Positions 1-12,700 are shown, numbered from the stretch's first letter. The stretch is DNA of 64,000 bases from Trebouxia sp. TZW2008 (GCA_002118135.1 BDIU01000300.1:1-64000), one strand, 5' to 3'. Notes: generated from the sequence alone by a model not told the origin. Made by a program: numbers and translations.

Positions 1-144
1 ATGTATGTATGTATGTATGTATGTATGTATGTATGTATGTATGTATGTATGTATGTATGTATGTATGTATGTATGTATGTATGTATGTATGTATGTATGT
101 ATGTATGTATGTATGTATGTATGTATGTATGTATGTATGTATGT
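1..144. repeat. (ATGT)n microsatellite, about 36 perfect units
   Basis: The window opens with an uninterrupted ATGT tetranucleotide tract. It lies in the last visible intron of the minus-strand acetamidase gene, just downstream of the exon that ends at 193. The apparent ORFs reading MYVC over and over are a product of the repeat. Confidence 0.97.
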
Positions 145-192
145 GCTTCCATGATGCACGCACAACTGAACAACTGTCAGCAGCTGACATAC

Positions 193-3100
193 CACATCTT
201 CTGTGATTGCATAGTTGTGCATCAAGAAGGCGCGTGTCTGGTTGTAGATGGTTGACATGGCTCGATTGAGGTCAACACCGCCTACCAGAGGGCCCTTGTG
301 CACATTCACCTGCAGCAATTACCACCATCAATGGCAGAGCTCATTATAGAACAGCCTCAGGCTTGCTAGTAGATACATTGAAATGCCTCCAAACAGCTAC
401 ATGTCCAAAACTACTTTGAACCAATGCACGACAAAGCTCAAATTGCTCAATGGCTGGCTCACCCCTTGAAAAGCATGCTGCATTACTGGTCTCCATGGCC
501 ATGTATAACATGTCAAAGTCGGAAGAACGACCTTGCAAGACTATGATCACCAAGTTCAGTGGCAGTACCTGCGGGTTTGGTATGTCACGCAGCCAATCCT
601 GGTATGCATACCCGTGCAGCACAAACTCATTCTTGTTTTCCAATAGCTGCAGACCAACCATTCATAGTTAGTGGGACACGTTTCTGTGAACGTGAGTCAT
701 TGTGCAGGTGTGAAAGCCGCTGACTGCATCTATTCCTGACAAGCACAGACTATGTTCAATCTGAAAGGCAACATGGGCAACAGGGAAGACAGCGCTTCAG
801 ATAAAACATGTCAATCCAGTACATGTGCAAAGGTCCTGCAGGCTGACAGGCCTGAAGAATGATTTGAAGGACAATTTGGAATGCTTTGGCCAGCCAACAA
901 GACTGATGGCGCGTGTCACACAGTGGCAGTAACTGTGTGTTCAACAGGTCAAGGCGGTCTATGACTTAGTGAAACAGCCCCAATCATGCTGTGCAAAGGC
1001 CGGCCACAGCCTTCAAGCAAGAGTATGTCGGTATGGCAGCGTACGTGTGTTTGCAAACAGGGTCCTCCCCAAACAATGTCTGGTGTGGTCAGGCTTTACG
1101 CAAGGGCAGCTTCAAGCCAACACATATGTTGCGAGAGTACTTACTGGGTAGTCAAGTAGCTGCAATTTGCTGGGAAGGCTGTCTGCTTTATGTAGTCTAA
1201 CTCTGAACAACATCCAAACAAAACGCTTGAATTAGTCAACAATATGTAATTCAACAAGGGTTAGACAGCATCATGCAATGTTAGAAGGAGTTTTATCAGT
1301 GTGCAATAGACAGACGTTGGCGTTTGTTAGAAGCTGTCATTTGGATGAGATCTTGCAGCAGCTATGGGCGAGAGAGAGCACCAGCCGCATGCAGCCGAAC
1401 AAGAAGATCCTCTCAACTAAATGCAAAAGCAAGATGGACAAAGAAAGGTGCAGAACCTGACCAAGCTTTGCCATAAGCCCTGTCATAATTCACCAACAGC
1501 AGCAGCGCAAGAGACAGCACAGACAGCTTCAGCACAATCTCAGCTGCAGACACCCTCAGATCCCCTCAACTCACCAGCTGAGGCGTACATTTGCTCGCGA
1601 TTTACGTCACAGGGCACAAACAAAGCCCTGTCATAACGCCCACTGCACGCGTTAACACAATTTGCCTCAAGAGGCACACCTGAATGTACCATTCAAGGAG
1701 ACCTCTACGCCTGTGGCGGCTGTCTCTCCATCTGACTGAGGGCCATGACCATTTCTCGTGGACAGCAGAGCACTAGCTGGGATGATGGTTGCAAAGCACA
1801 GTTGCAGGCTCAACAGATGCATCATGATGTGAAAGGTGACAAGGATCAAGCTGTCATTGCAGTCACCTGAATCTGCCATTCAAGGAGACTTCGACACCTG
1901 TAGCGGCTGTCTCTCCATCTGACTGGGCGCCGTGACCATCACCCATAGATAGCAATGCCCCTGCTACCTCCACTGGATAGTGCATTCTCGCTGCACTGCA
2001 TAAACCTGCTCAGTGCCGCCGTCACAGTATTGCTGCACGGCACTGTTGTTCCTTGGCAGTTGTCTGATCATCTGACTGAGAGCCATGACCATCACCCACA
2101 GATAGCAATGCCCCTGCTACCTCCTATGGGTAGTACATCCTGGCTGCACTGCATCAAGGGTGCTCAGTGCTGATACAAACTTCCTACACTCTACTGGATT
2201 TCATGTGGCATTCGCCTCACAGTCTGACTGAGCGCCATGACCATCACCCATAGATAGCAATGCCCCTGCTACTTCAACTGGGTAGTACATCTGTGCTGCA
2301 CGGCATCAAGACTGCTTCATGCTGCTGGTGTAACAATGCTGCATATTGTAACAGAGTGAGATTTGAAATAGTGGTTTAGTGCTGGAAAGCACCCAAGACC
2401 AAGCGTGCATAGCGGAATTGTTAATAATAAGCCTAAGGCATCGGCCTTGGACAGCCGCAACCTGACAGGGATCAGAAGGATGGCAGGTGCTAAATGCTCA
2501 CACTGCTACTCACGTGCGCTCAATTTGCTGACAACGCTACATCCTTGATGCTACGAATACATCAACGCTGCTCATTGCTGCTGACACATGTGCAAGGAGT
2601 TGCATGGAGTGCTGCCTGATTGCTTTGCATTTCTTACAAGTGACTTTTGGCTTCATTGACTTTGCTGCAGGAACAGACAAGAAAGGGCATCACAAACAAG
2701 GCCATGAGACAGCTGCGTTGTCTTGTTTTGCTATGTTTCAAAATCCAAAGTTCAATTTGTTGAGTCTTTTGCTCTAGACTTCCTAAACTGTCAGGATATG
2801 CTGCTACATTTGCTCATGCAGCATTTGAAAATCTCCCATTGCAAATGACAGTGACAGCATGGGCCATACCTCCTATGCCAATCCTCCTGTCATCAATGTT
2901 GCCGCCTGTGCGCATTGGTGGCCCAGTAATAACAGCTGCGCCCACAGCTGGGGCCACCCCCATATTGCCAACGTGCATGTTCATGGGAATGCGGTACTTG
3001 CCCTTTATACTGTAGTCCCTTATTTCCTCAGGCGGATCGTACTTCTGCCCAGCATATGTACGGTGCGGCCAACTCTGTCACAGTCAAGCAAATTTATGTG

Positions 3101-6100
3101 CATGTAGACAATGCGGTGGTGAACACACTGATGTGTTGCATGTTTTTGCAGGTGCATTGTACTTCTGCCCAGCATATGTGCGGTGCAGCCAGTGTTGCAA
3201 CGATCAAGCCTGTGTTATTGGTGTGCTGATGATGTTGTCATAGGGATATTGTGAATGTCTTTGATGCTGTAGTTGCGCATCTCCTCAGGTGCATCGTACT
3301 TCTGCCCAGCATATGTGCGGTGCGGCCAGTCCTGTAACAGTCAAGCCAATTTATGTGTGTGTATACTATACGGTGGTGGATGAAATGATGTGATCGCATG
3401 TGTTGCATGCGCCTCAGGCGCATCATACTTCTGACCAGCATATGTGCAGTGCGGGCAATTCTGTAACAGCCAAGCCCATGTTTTATGCGTGTATACAATG
3501 TGGTGGTGATACAAATCATGTGATTGCATGCATCCTCAGGCGCACCATATTTCTGCCCAGTCTATGTGTGGTGCGGTGCCAATCCTACAAAGCAAATCTG
3601 TGACATACACGCTTTGTTTGATCAATAGCATGAGCTTCAGTCTCTGCAACAGATGCATCACACTCAATTGACAAAACTGTTGTATTATTTACAATATGTC
3701 AATATAATTAATATATTATATATAAATTAACAAATATATTTTATATATTGTATTTATAATTTAAAATTTATATATGATATAACCATTGTCAGGACATTGC
3801 ACAAGGCGTGTATGCTGATGCACATTGGAGCAGCATACCAATTTTTGTGCATGAAAACAGTGTGTATGTCAATGCTGGTGCAGACGCTGCAATGTTCACC
3901 TGCTGATTGTCGATGCATGGGACTTCAACGCCGTTGAATGTGTAGTCATGGTTGACATATTTTGCTTTGCCCCCAGGTGTTGTACGCGGCATATCTCCAG
4001 AGGCAGGCACACACCCCTTGGTTGTTCTGTTGATGAGGGGACTGCTTTTGTCAAAGACATACTGAGGCTCCCACCATGCTGCTTTGCCTGTTTCTGGATC
4101 AAAACCTGCCTGTGCAACAAAACATCAACATCAGCTTGTGTTGTTGTGGCAGTGTTTCAAAGCCAGAAACACACACTGCTGGGTTGTTCTGTTGATGAGG
4201 TGACTGTTTTACTCAAAGTCGCACTGAGGCTCCCACCATGCTGCTTTGCCTGTCTCTGGATCAGATTCTGCCTGTGCAGAACGACACTGGAAGCTTTATG
4301 GCATGATGCATAGGTCGCTAAAGGCAGGTACACACCCCTTTGTTCTTCTGTTGATGAGGGGACTACTTTTGTCAAAGACGTACTGAGGCTCACACCAAGC
4401 TGCTTTGCCTGCTTCTGTATCAAACCCTGCCTGTGCAGAACGACACTGAAAGCTTTTTGTGCATGGCATGATGCATAGGTCGCTAAAGGCAGGCACACAG
4501 CCCTTGTTTGTTTTGATCTGTCAGGGGAGTGCTTCTGTCACAGACATACTGAGGCTCCTACCAAGCTGCTTTGCCTGCTTTGGGATCAAACACTGCCTGT
4601 GAAGCAAAGGTAAATATCACCTCATTTTTGACAACGCGTGTCTGCAAAGGCCGGCAACACACCCCTTGGTTGTTTTGTTGATGAGGGGACTGCCTTTGTC
4701 AAAGACGTACCGAGGCTCACACCGAGCTGCTTTGCCTGTCTCTGGATCAAAGCCTGGCTGTGCAGCACACCAGCAAACATGTCATATGTTTGATGTTGTA
4801 TATGCTTAGAGGCAGACAAAGACCCTCAGCGTGTTCTGTTGATGAGGGGACAGCTTTTGTCAAAGACATGTTGAGGCTCTCAGCAAGCTGCTTTGCCTAT
4901 TTCTGGGTCAAATCCTGCCTGTCAAGTAGAACACCAAAAACATGCCGTGGTGTGACATGGCTTGTTTATGTAATATGTCAGTTGGGGTGTCTCCAGACAG
5001 GACGCAGGCACACACCCTTGATTGATTGTTCATGAAAATACTGCAAGGTTGTCATGGACATACTGAGGCTGCCGCCAAGCTACTTTGCCTGTTTCGCCAT
5101 CAAAACCTGTCTGTTAGCAAAACACCCAAATCATTCTGTGCATGTCATGGCTCATCCCCAGAGGCAGGCACACAGCATTTGATTGTCCTGGTGCTTTTGC
5201 CAGTGCTTGCTTGGTCATAGACATGTACCGTGTACAGGACTGCAGAGTTCCTGGATGGCAGATAGCCTGGAGTGGCATACTCTGTTCCACCGACCAATGT
5301 GGTTAAGCTCATACGTACATCAACACTCACTCTCTGCCTTGTACAGAGCTGCAGAGTCTCGAATGTTAGAAAGCTTGAACATTTACCTTGTACAGGACTG
5401 CAGAGTTTCTGGATGGCAGATAGCTGGGAGTAGTGTAACCCACTCTGTTCCACCAACCAATGCTGCCAGCTGTGGTCAATCCATAAGCCTCCCCTTGAGG
5501 GTTCAGTCTTGGCTCTAGATCCAGAATCTCCACCTGTGACAGTTTCACGCTTTGTTGTTCAATCACTGCATCAAAAGTCTAAACCTCAAGCAAGCAGCTC
5601 AGATCGACTTGAAGCTAGCTGTGGTCAATCCATAAGAATCCTCTTGAGAGTGCAGTCTTGGCTCCAGCTTCAGTATCTCCATCTGTAATCCATGTACACT
5701 TTCACTGCATCAAAAGTCAAACTCTCAAGCAAGCAGCGCAGATTGACTTGAAGCTAGCTGTGGTCAGACCATAGGCTTCACCTTGAGGGTTCAGTCTCGG
5801 CTCTAGGTTCAATATCTAGAGCCGAGCTGAATCTGTAGTCCATGTACACTTTGTCATTCAATCACATCGAAAGTCTAACCCTCAAGCAAGCAGCTCAGAT
5901 GGACTTGAAGCTAGCTGTGGTCAGACCATAGGCTTCACCTTGAGGGTTGAGTCTCGGCTCTAGGTTCAATATCTAGAGCCGAGCTGAATCTGCAGTCCAT
6001 GTACACTTTGTTATTCAATCACTGCATCGAAAGTCTAACCCTCAAGCAAGCAGCTCAGATGGACTTGAAGCCAGCTGTGGTCAAACCATAGGCTTCACCA

Positions 6101-8299
6101 TGAGGGTTCAGTCTTGGCTCTAGGTGCAGAATGTCCACCTGACAGATCCACAGTCTGTTGTCAAACCACATGTGTGAGTGATGTGTACTGAATCAGCACA
6201 AGCCAAGGTCGAGCAGTACTGCTGAAGCAGTCCAGCCTTGTGAAGCTCAGATTATCCAAAACAATGGCATCTTGAACAGCATTCTGCCAGAGGACATAAG
6301 GTTTTCAGCAGCCCAGCCTTGTCAAGCTCAGATCATTCAAAACAATGGCATCTTGAACAGCATTCTGCCCTGAAACATAAGGTGTTTGTGCCGAACAGGT
6401 CATGGGTGCTTGCCATTGGCTCCAGCGTTTCATTTGAGACAGCAGTCAGGTAAGATGTGTAGGAAAATGCATGCACCTCATGCATGCGTATTGTTGATGC
6501 TTTCATTTCAAACAAGACAGCGACCAAGTTGTTGATGTGGGCATTAACAGACAACACACATGTGCTTGCTGTTGTACCTAGCATTCGCTTGCACCTGCAC
6601 AAAAATTGTACACAGGAGAGGGCAGACCTCAAGCACATCCCCAGGCTCAGCCCTGAACCTGTACATGAGCACTTGCGGACAAGTCAGGCATGCTTATTGA
6701 TGAGTGCGACACTTGACAAGACAGTAGCAAAGCAGTGTATTGGGCAATGAACCTCATACCTCAAGGACGTCCCCAGGCTCAGCACCGCAAATGTAGATAG
6801 GTCCTGTCAGGTAATGCCCGCCTGCACTACATGCTGTCAATTGTGAGTGATGTAGCAATGTATAGCAATATATAGCAAGAGTAAACCCAGAGATGCTCGG
6901 CAGTCAACTGTGGACAAGGACCTCTCCGCCCTTCATGTCCAATATAGTTGGTTCAGGTTAGCACATGATGGAACTGTTGGAGACAGTTGCTTGCTTCTGT
7001 GCGTACCTAATTGGGCCTGCTGAGCCTGCCTAGCTCACGTTTATAATGAATAAATGAATACATATCAGGTGAAACACAGGTGTGTTGCACACGTCCAGCA
7101 GCCACGGTCATGTAGCTGTGTGAAACACAATCATCACTCCTAGCTGCACAGCTCTTGCATCATGACATGAGGAGACGGTCTTGTCAGAAAGCACTCGATA
7201 GCAGGGCAGTTCTGTTGTCGACTGACTGACAGACATCTTCAAGTGATAGCCATCTGCAACATGCCAAAACAGCTACCTATGCATTGGCAGCTCACTGTAT
7301 GCATGACAGATGAATCATGATTGCTGATCGAACAGCGATCCATCAGCAAAATCTGCCATTTTTGGTTGCGATTAGGATACAGAGGAACTGCCATTCTTGG
7401 AGAAGCGTGAACTGCATGCTTAAGGAGCAGAGTAGGTTGGGGCAGGGCAGTGCAAGGCAGGGAAAGGGCAGGGCAGGGCACCTGCATTGCCATTTGGGCC
7501 CTTGAAGGCTATTCTGGGCCCAGCCTCATCCCAGTGCCAGACGTCCTCCATGCCAGCATCCCCAGCACCCATTACTGACCCTGCAACCCATCAACTGATC
7601 ATCATCACTTACATGATTGCCATTGCATATTTACCCTGCTAGATGCATACAGGAACAGGACAGTGCCTGCATGCCTGCAACCTTCCAACGCCATTGAATG
7701 CCAGGGCAGGTCGACCCTCAACCCACCCAACCTCTGCAGACTGTGACGGCGTGTATGCAAAAGAGTCTCTGGGGCACCCCTACATGCGCAGAGGAGTGAT
7801 CCTAAAACCAAGCCGACACCACGTTTGATGCTGGATTCAAACCCACTGGCAATCTCATCAAAAGCTCTGAACCGCTACAGAGATCCCTGTGCATTGTGCT
7901 GACGTGCAGATGTAAACAGAATAGGAGGAGCACAGTACATGGTCCACTATGGGCAATTGGCTGAAGGCTTGAAAGCCTGCATTGCGGAAATGGGCAAGAT
8001 AAAACCTCAGTATGCAAGAGTTATAGAATTCTGATAGTTATTGAATGTGACCAAGCTGCAAGATCCGTACTTTCCATTTCCACTTCAGGCATCACATGTG
8101 ACCATGGCATGCATGCTTGCATGTGGCAGGTTTTGCAATTGTTTGCAGCAACTTACAGGCAGAGCCAGCTTCAAATGTTGGCATCTCCACGTCAATAACC
8201 GAGTCGTTGAGGACGACCAGGGCAGGTTCTAGTTGGTCAAACCAATAACCCCAGTGCCCTGTCTGAGAGTTGCCTTCCAACTTGTTGTGCAAAGGACAC
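193..8299 (-). CDS. Acetamidase/formamidase family amidohydrolase (FmdA/AmdA), partial
   Basis: Family members hydrolyse formamide or acetamide to ammonia and the acid, usually for nitrogen supply. Exons in coding order: 8299-8157, 7580-7482, 6821-6760, 5533-5387, 4109-3900, 3074-2870, 1990-1867, [missing exon], 646-569, 309-193. Phases agree at every join from 8299 to 1867. Diagnostic segments in order: TGHWGYWFDQLEPAL; VEMPTFEAG; GDAGMEDVWHW; LTGPIYICGAEPGDVLE followed by VEILDLEPRLNPQGEAYG; GNMGVAPAVG; GPPMRTGGNIDDRRIG; YPVEVAGALLSMGDGHGAQ; EFVLHGYAYQDWL; and DLNRAMSTIYNQTRAFLM. These match the family from the N-terminal His-Trp-Gly region through the metal/active-site core to the C-terminal helix. 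A short exon starting in phase 2 and ending in phase 0 is expected between 1867 and 646 but was not found. The first exon (upstream of 8299) is unresolved, and the last one or more exons lie left of the window. Introns carry many degraded copies of exon edges. The family assignment is firm; which amide is the substrate cannot be told. Confidence 0.9.
1690..2300 (-). repeat. Exon-edge copies around acetamidase exon 1990-1867
   Basis: The block containing GHGAQSDGETAATGVEVSLNG is intact in the exon at 1990-1867. A degraded copy lies downstream (about 1760-1690, still readable as GHGPQSDGETAATGVEVSLNG). Two further copies of the exon start and upstream intron lie near 2037-2140 and 2215-2300; their plus-strand text repeats atctgactgag and tagcaatgcccctgctac. 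Confidence 0.8.
3130..3590 (-). repeat. Exon-head copies upstream of acetamidase exon 3074-2870
   Basis: Copies of the exon start (reading as YAGQKYDAPEEMRNY and decayed versions) occur near 3150-3195, 3285-3330, 3415-3450 and 3540-3580, about 125-150 bp apart. The intact version begins at 3074 and runs into the GNMGVAPAVG core. Confidence 0.8.
3670..3782. other. AT-only block inside an acetamidase intron
   Basis: About 100 bp are almost pure A/T (runs of ATATATAAATT, TTTATAATTTAAAATTTATA) in a region otherwise near 45-50% GC. There is no coding potential. It could be a degenerated mobile-element core or an intronic AT tract. Confidence 0.85.
4140..5130 (-). repeat. Ladder of six decoy copies of acetamidase exon 4109-3900
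   Basis: The 5' half of the exon (AGFDPETGKAAWWEPQYVFD onward) recurs upstream near 4275, 4440, 4605, 4760, 4920 and 5105, each copy preceded by its acceptor and intron flank. Spacing is about 155-185 bp. Copies carry substitutions and frame breaks; only the copy starting at 4109 stays open to its donor at 3900. Confidence 0.9.
5220..5320 (-). repeat. Decoy copy of the 3' end of acetamidase exon 5533-5387
   Basis: A copy of the exon tail, readable as TPGYLPSRNSAVLY but frame-broken near its start, lies downstream of the real exon. The real exon ends with the same peptide and a GTAAAT donor after 5387. Confidence 0.8.
5590..6150 (-). repeat. Decoy copies of the start of acetamidase exon 5533-5387
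   Basis: Four copies of the exon 5' end (the plus strand repeats cataggcttcaccttgaggg and tggctctag) with their upstream intron occur near 5620-5690, 5760-5830, 5910-5995 and 6080-6140. Period is about 140-165 bp. The two middle copies are almost identical to each other, so they are recent. Confidence 0.88.
6235..6390. repeat. Direct duplication of about 70 bp in an intron
   Basis: The string containing caaaacaatggcatcttgaa followed by cagcattctgcc appears twice, near 6250 and 6330, with flanks gcccagccttgt and aagctcag. It lies in the acetamidase intron between exons 6821-6760 and 5533-5387. No clear exon parent was identified. Confidence 0.8.
6970..7062 (+). mobile_element. SINE-like dispersed repeat, copy 1
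   Basis: Shares about 75 bp with 31707-31805, including gttggagaca, gattgcttctgt-like text, cgtaccta and gggcctgctgagcctgccta, and ends in an ATGA/AATGAATA-type simple tail. Inverted related copies lie near 20145-20235 and 19795-19850. It sits in an acetamidase intron. No tRNA or 7SL parent was recognised. Confidence 0.6.
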
Positions 8300-9730
8300 C
8301 TGCATAGATATATTTGTCATGTAAGTGACAGAATCAAGAAGCACCAACACATGTCGAGCTTTAGATGTCAACGTGTCTAAGTGAAGGACAGCGTGGCCAG
8401 TGAAGAGCATGTGACATTTCAGCCAGGCAGATGTCTCACGTCCTGTTGCCCTGCTTTAGCATTTGGCTCAAGAACTTCATCAACAAACACAATCCACTAC
8501 ACAAGCAGATGCAGCTGTATTTGAACAGGGAGTTAAGCTGAAGCACAGCATTGAGCCAGCATAAACTCTGCTGGCTGTGAAGCATTGGATTGGTGAACGC
8601 ACATACAATCATGTGCAGATGACAGGGGAGTCCAAATTTGGCTGTAAAGGAGACCGTGGTTCCACTCAAAGTCCATGGTCAGCCTGTTGTGCAGGTCCAA
8701 TTGACGCTAACATGGCTCAAAAGATTCATGGTTTGATTGGTTGAGTGCAGACAGTCCTGTGATTATCCTCACCCTGGAGAGCTTGAGTCAGACTGCAGTG
8801 CCCGGCTGTTTGAAGGAACAGATGTTGCAGGACAGCATAATGGTGTTGGGTTGGGCACAATAGTGCCAGAGGCCCAGACGAAGCGTGAAGCATCACAAAA
8901 ATCTGGAATGGGAGCTGCACATTTAGTAGGATCTAATTCAGGTGAAGTAGACTCATATAAACCGTGTATACGATGCATAGACTCATGGTCAAGACAGAGT
9001 AGGTGGCCAAGCTGTGCATCCCATATGTATGCTTGTAGCAAACAAATTCAGCAATCAGCGAGATTCAAGAGCAGAGTAGTTGTGTCGACGTGATCTTCAC
9101 ACGAAATGAATGACACAGCCGCAAGCTGCGCGCGAATTACGGGTAAAGCTGTGCGCGTCGGAGCTCACTATTTCGACTCGTTGAGGGTGCTCGACCTGCT
9201 TGCGCAATACTGGTCTGTGTGTCGTCGAACAGGTAGACGTCTGCGAAACAGAGCCGCAAGTCTTGCACGCAATAGGCAACAACACAGGGAAACGCCACTA
9301 TGGCGACCGTGCAGAGATCGCAACATCAGTACCGTCAGCGCTCTCGCAGCTGTCGCTGGGTGGCACAACGCTAGCACGCACCCTCAGCAACCACACTAGC
9401 AGCAGCAGTGTCCGCCACAGCGTCATGGCCCAGCGGCGTTACTTTTTGCGCCTCGGCTCTGTAGCTTTGCGAAAAGTCAAAATTGTTGCGAGTATAGCAT
9501 GGCCTAAACAGGCTTTTACCCTCCTCGTTTATTGCTCACACAGTGGGTGAGAATATAGAAGTTCTTAGCTCTGCTAAGAAGACGATCAGCGCTATGAGGA
9601 GCGTTGTTGCAAGCAGCGCAGGCGTTGTGAGCAGGGGTGTTGAGGATTGCCGCTTCATTCGCAAGCTGAACACCAACATTTCACTGTGCGCTTGTGACCC
9701 TACCGGATCTTGCACCGTGGTCGGCATAGC
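8300..9730. promoter_or_regulatory. Divergent intergenic region; acetamidase 5' end and shared promoter
   Basis: It separates the first resolved acetamidase exon (minus) from the SF3B2 start (plus). The unresolved 5' exon(s) of the acetamidase should lie in the 8300-9100 part; a minus-strand open stretch near 8740-8930 is a weak candidate. From about 9090 to 9730 the sequence becomes strikingly rich in CG dinucleotides (gcgcgcg, gtgcgcgtcg), unlike the flanks, which marks the probable bidirectional promoter. Confidence 0.55.
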
Positions 9731-12700
9731 ATGGCTGCGGAAAGGGCGCAAGACACAGTGCCTGCGAGCAACGGCATTGACGAGGTTGCCGTGCTCACTG
9801 AGAATGGTGGACACGAAAAAAGCCAGACCGCCGAGAAGTCAGGCCAGCAAAAGATATCAGCAGCGGAGAAAAGGCGACAAAGGAAAAAGAAGAACAAGCA
9901 GGCAAAACAACTAGAAAGGTCAGCACTTGCACACCAGTCCTTCCTTGGCACTTACTGGTGTGGCAAAAGCATGTGAATGACGAGGTCTTGGGATTGTTGC
10001 AGGGCAGAGCAAGCAGCAAAGCAGCAGCAGGGAGCTGCAGAACCAGTAGCAGTGAAGGTGCACATCAACTTTGCGGCAGCTCTTCCTAAGCAACACCTGC
10101 TATTGGTAGGCACAAACTGAGCACAAGAGCATTCTGCTGTGCAGGAGCCAGACGTGGAAGTAGAGTATGTCTCAGCACCACAAGACTTTGAATCCCTATC
10201 GCTTGATGACGCTGCTGCGCCTGCTGACCCAGCTGTCCCATCACAGCCAGCAGCACCCATCACAGATGCTGCCACTCCCGCTTTGCAAGATGCAGACGAA
10301 GCTGAGATGCAGGATGCAGATGGCCTGGGTACAGCAGGCCTCGGTGCATCTGTCGGCTTAGGATCTTCAGCTGGTCTGGGATCAACAGCCGGTATAGGAT
10401 CAGCCTCAGCCGGTCTTGGCATGACGCCAGGCTTAGGCACAGATTCAGAGCTTGATGGTGACGCTGCAGAAGCTACACCAGGCTTGGGCACAATCCCTGC
10501 TTGGGCAAAGGCCGGTGCAGGCTTTAGAAAAGCGTCAGAACCACAGCCAGCTGAGGTCTCAGAGGCAGAACGAGCACAGGCGAGGCTGGACCTTCAAAGG
10601 GTGTTAGCTCATTTCACTAGCGCCGAGGAGCTGACAGGCACAGCACCTATTGCCGACGAGGCTGATGATGAAGATGAAGAGACTGCTGCACCCAGCAGAA
10701 AGGTGTGTATCACTATCCAATACTTTGCAGATGCTTTGCAGTTGGTCATGCCTTGCATCGAAATACCCTATCATGCTGTTGCCAGAGCTGATGATGTGCT
10801 CTGATTATCACAGTGCATGCAGATGTGACAATCATGACAGCATCACCGAATTGATTGCAAAATGCAGCAATCTGTCTTCAGGTTTGATGAATTCAAATGC
10901 CATCAAACTGTTATCTAGTGCCTGTTACCTGGAACATGCATGCTACTAAATAAACAGCTACTCATGCAAACCATGTCAAGCCTGCATGTAATGAAAGGTC
11001 ATTTGCTAGTCTGATTGATGTGTGAGTGCAGTTTCTGCTGAACTGCTCTTGGCTTCAATGACAGAAGCAACGTGACCTTAGCAAGCACCGTTGATTTGCA
11101 TCATGACCTTGATCTCTTAGGACGTCAAGACTATCTCAATGTCCTCAAGCAGGCACAGACATGCAGGACTTGTCATTGTGACCCTTTGATGAAAGCAGCA
11201 GGCTCTCAGGGATGGGTGTGCCTGACGCACATATGTCGCATGTGCCTGTGATCCTTTGCCAACTTTTTGTCCGGGGAACATGCTCTCAAGGATGTTTCTG
11301 TCCATTGCAGCCAGAGGCAGAGCTTGGTGACAGCGACAGTGATGCTGGGTCAGATGACGCCAAGGTGTCCAAGCGGAAAAAGAAGCTAGAAAGCAGGCTC
11401 AAGATTGCAGATCTCAAGCAGGTGGGTCTCACCATGCCAGCAGTTTCATGCCATGAGCTGCGCATCAGAAGCTCTGCAGCTGTTGCCTGTTTGGCAGCTC
11501 AAATATGTTTAGGCGCAAAGGCCCTGAATGTGTCATGCATGGCTCTGAATGTGTCAGGCATGACGCATAATCAGGTCTGATACACATGCCGACTATGAGG
11601 TGATGAACTGATATTGGCCATTTCTGTGTCAACAAACCGCTTTGGAGGACCTGAAACTTCACCTTTTGGTTGTGCTGTTATACCCAAATGTGTGTGCTGC
11701 CATACTTGTCAATGCCAGACAATCTTGCATTTGACAACATGTCCAGTATGTATGTTTGCATTGGGCAATGCACTTCAGCTGTTCAGATCATTGAAGACAC
11801 TGGCATGACTGTGCAGGTTTGTCCCAGGCCAGAGGTGGTGGAAGTATGGGATGTCACAGCTCAAGACCCTAAGCTGCTGGTGTACCTAAAGGTAGGCTGC
11901 TTCCTGCTATGTTGTATTGCTTGCAGTGCTGTTCACTTGAGTTGTCAATGTCTGGCAGGCTGCAAGTGTGCAGTAAGCTGCCCGGTAGGCAAAAGCAGCA
12001 GCAATTGATAAGCTGGGGATGCTGACAGTAGCTGCTGGTTCAGTCATACACAAAATGGTAGCATGCCTTGATCCATGGAATTGCTTATGACTGCTTCAGC
12101 GGGTGTTTGCTGGCTCTACATGACATGGCCCACCAAATGTGAATTGAAGCAATGCTTACTGAAGCAGCAAGTAATTGTTCTTCATGCCAGAAACTGCCTG
12201 AATGCTTGCTTCTGAAGGCACGGCTCCACTATATATCTGTTGGTCCAGCTTGGCATCAGTGTGAACAGTCACAAGAAGTGAGATCCCCTGACCCTCACAT
12301 GTGTTTGGCGCAGATCTACTGTAACAGTGTAAGAGTGCTAAATTATTGAAAAAGGACTTTCGCGTTGCAGAGATGTGTTGATGCATGCTGCCTCTTTAGA
12401 CAAAGGCTCTCGTTATGATGTTTAACGGCATAGACTTTCCTTTTTCTGCATGCTGGCATTTGCTTGATTGGTGCAGGCCTAGCATACCAGTGTGCATGTG
12501 GTTCAAGCACTGCTTGGCATTTGCGCGTTATCAAAAGCCATTCGTAATCGAGGGAAATACCTACTGCAGCATAACATAAACATCCCAATGCATGACTTGT
12601 AACAGGTACGCTGACACCTGCCTGTGACTGGCGCATGTCTACAATATTAGTGTAATGGCGCCCTGGCACTGTCTAGCTGTTGGGTGAACTTAGAATTCAG

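Noticed and set aside
1..255. ORFs reading MYVC repeats
   Set aside because: Pure by-product of the ATGT microsatellite; it lies in an intron of the minus-strand gene.
344..566. Minus-strand open reading past the exon 646-569 (GRSSDFDMLYMAMETSNAACFS)
   Set aside because: It vaguely resembles the acetamidase C-terminal helix, but the exon at 309-193 matches far better and joins in phase; I treat it as intron or a decayed copy.
9952..10491. Minus-strand Pro/Ser-rich ORF of 179 residues
   Set aside because: Antisense shadow of the Gly/Leu-rich SF3B2 exon 10145-10702.
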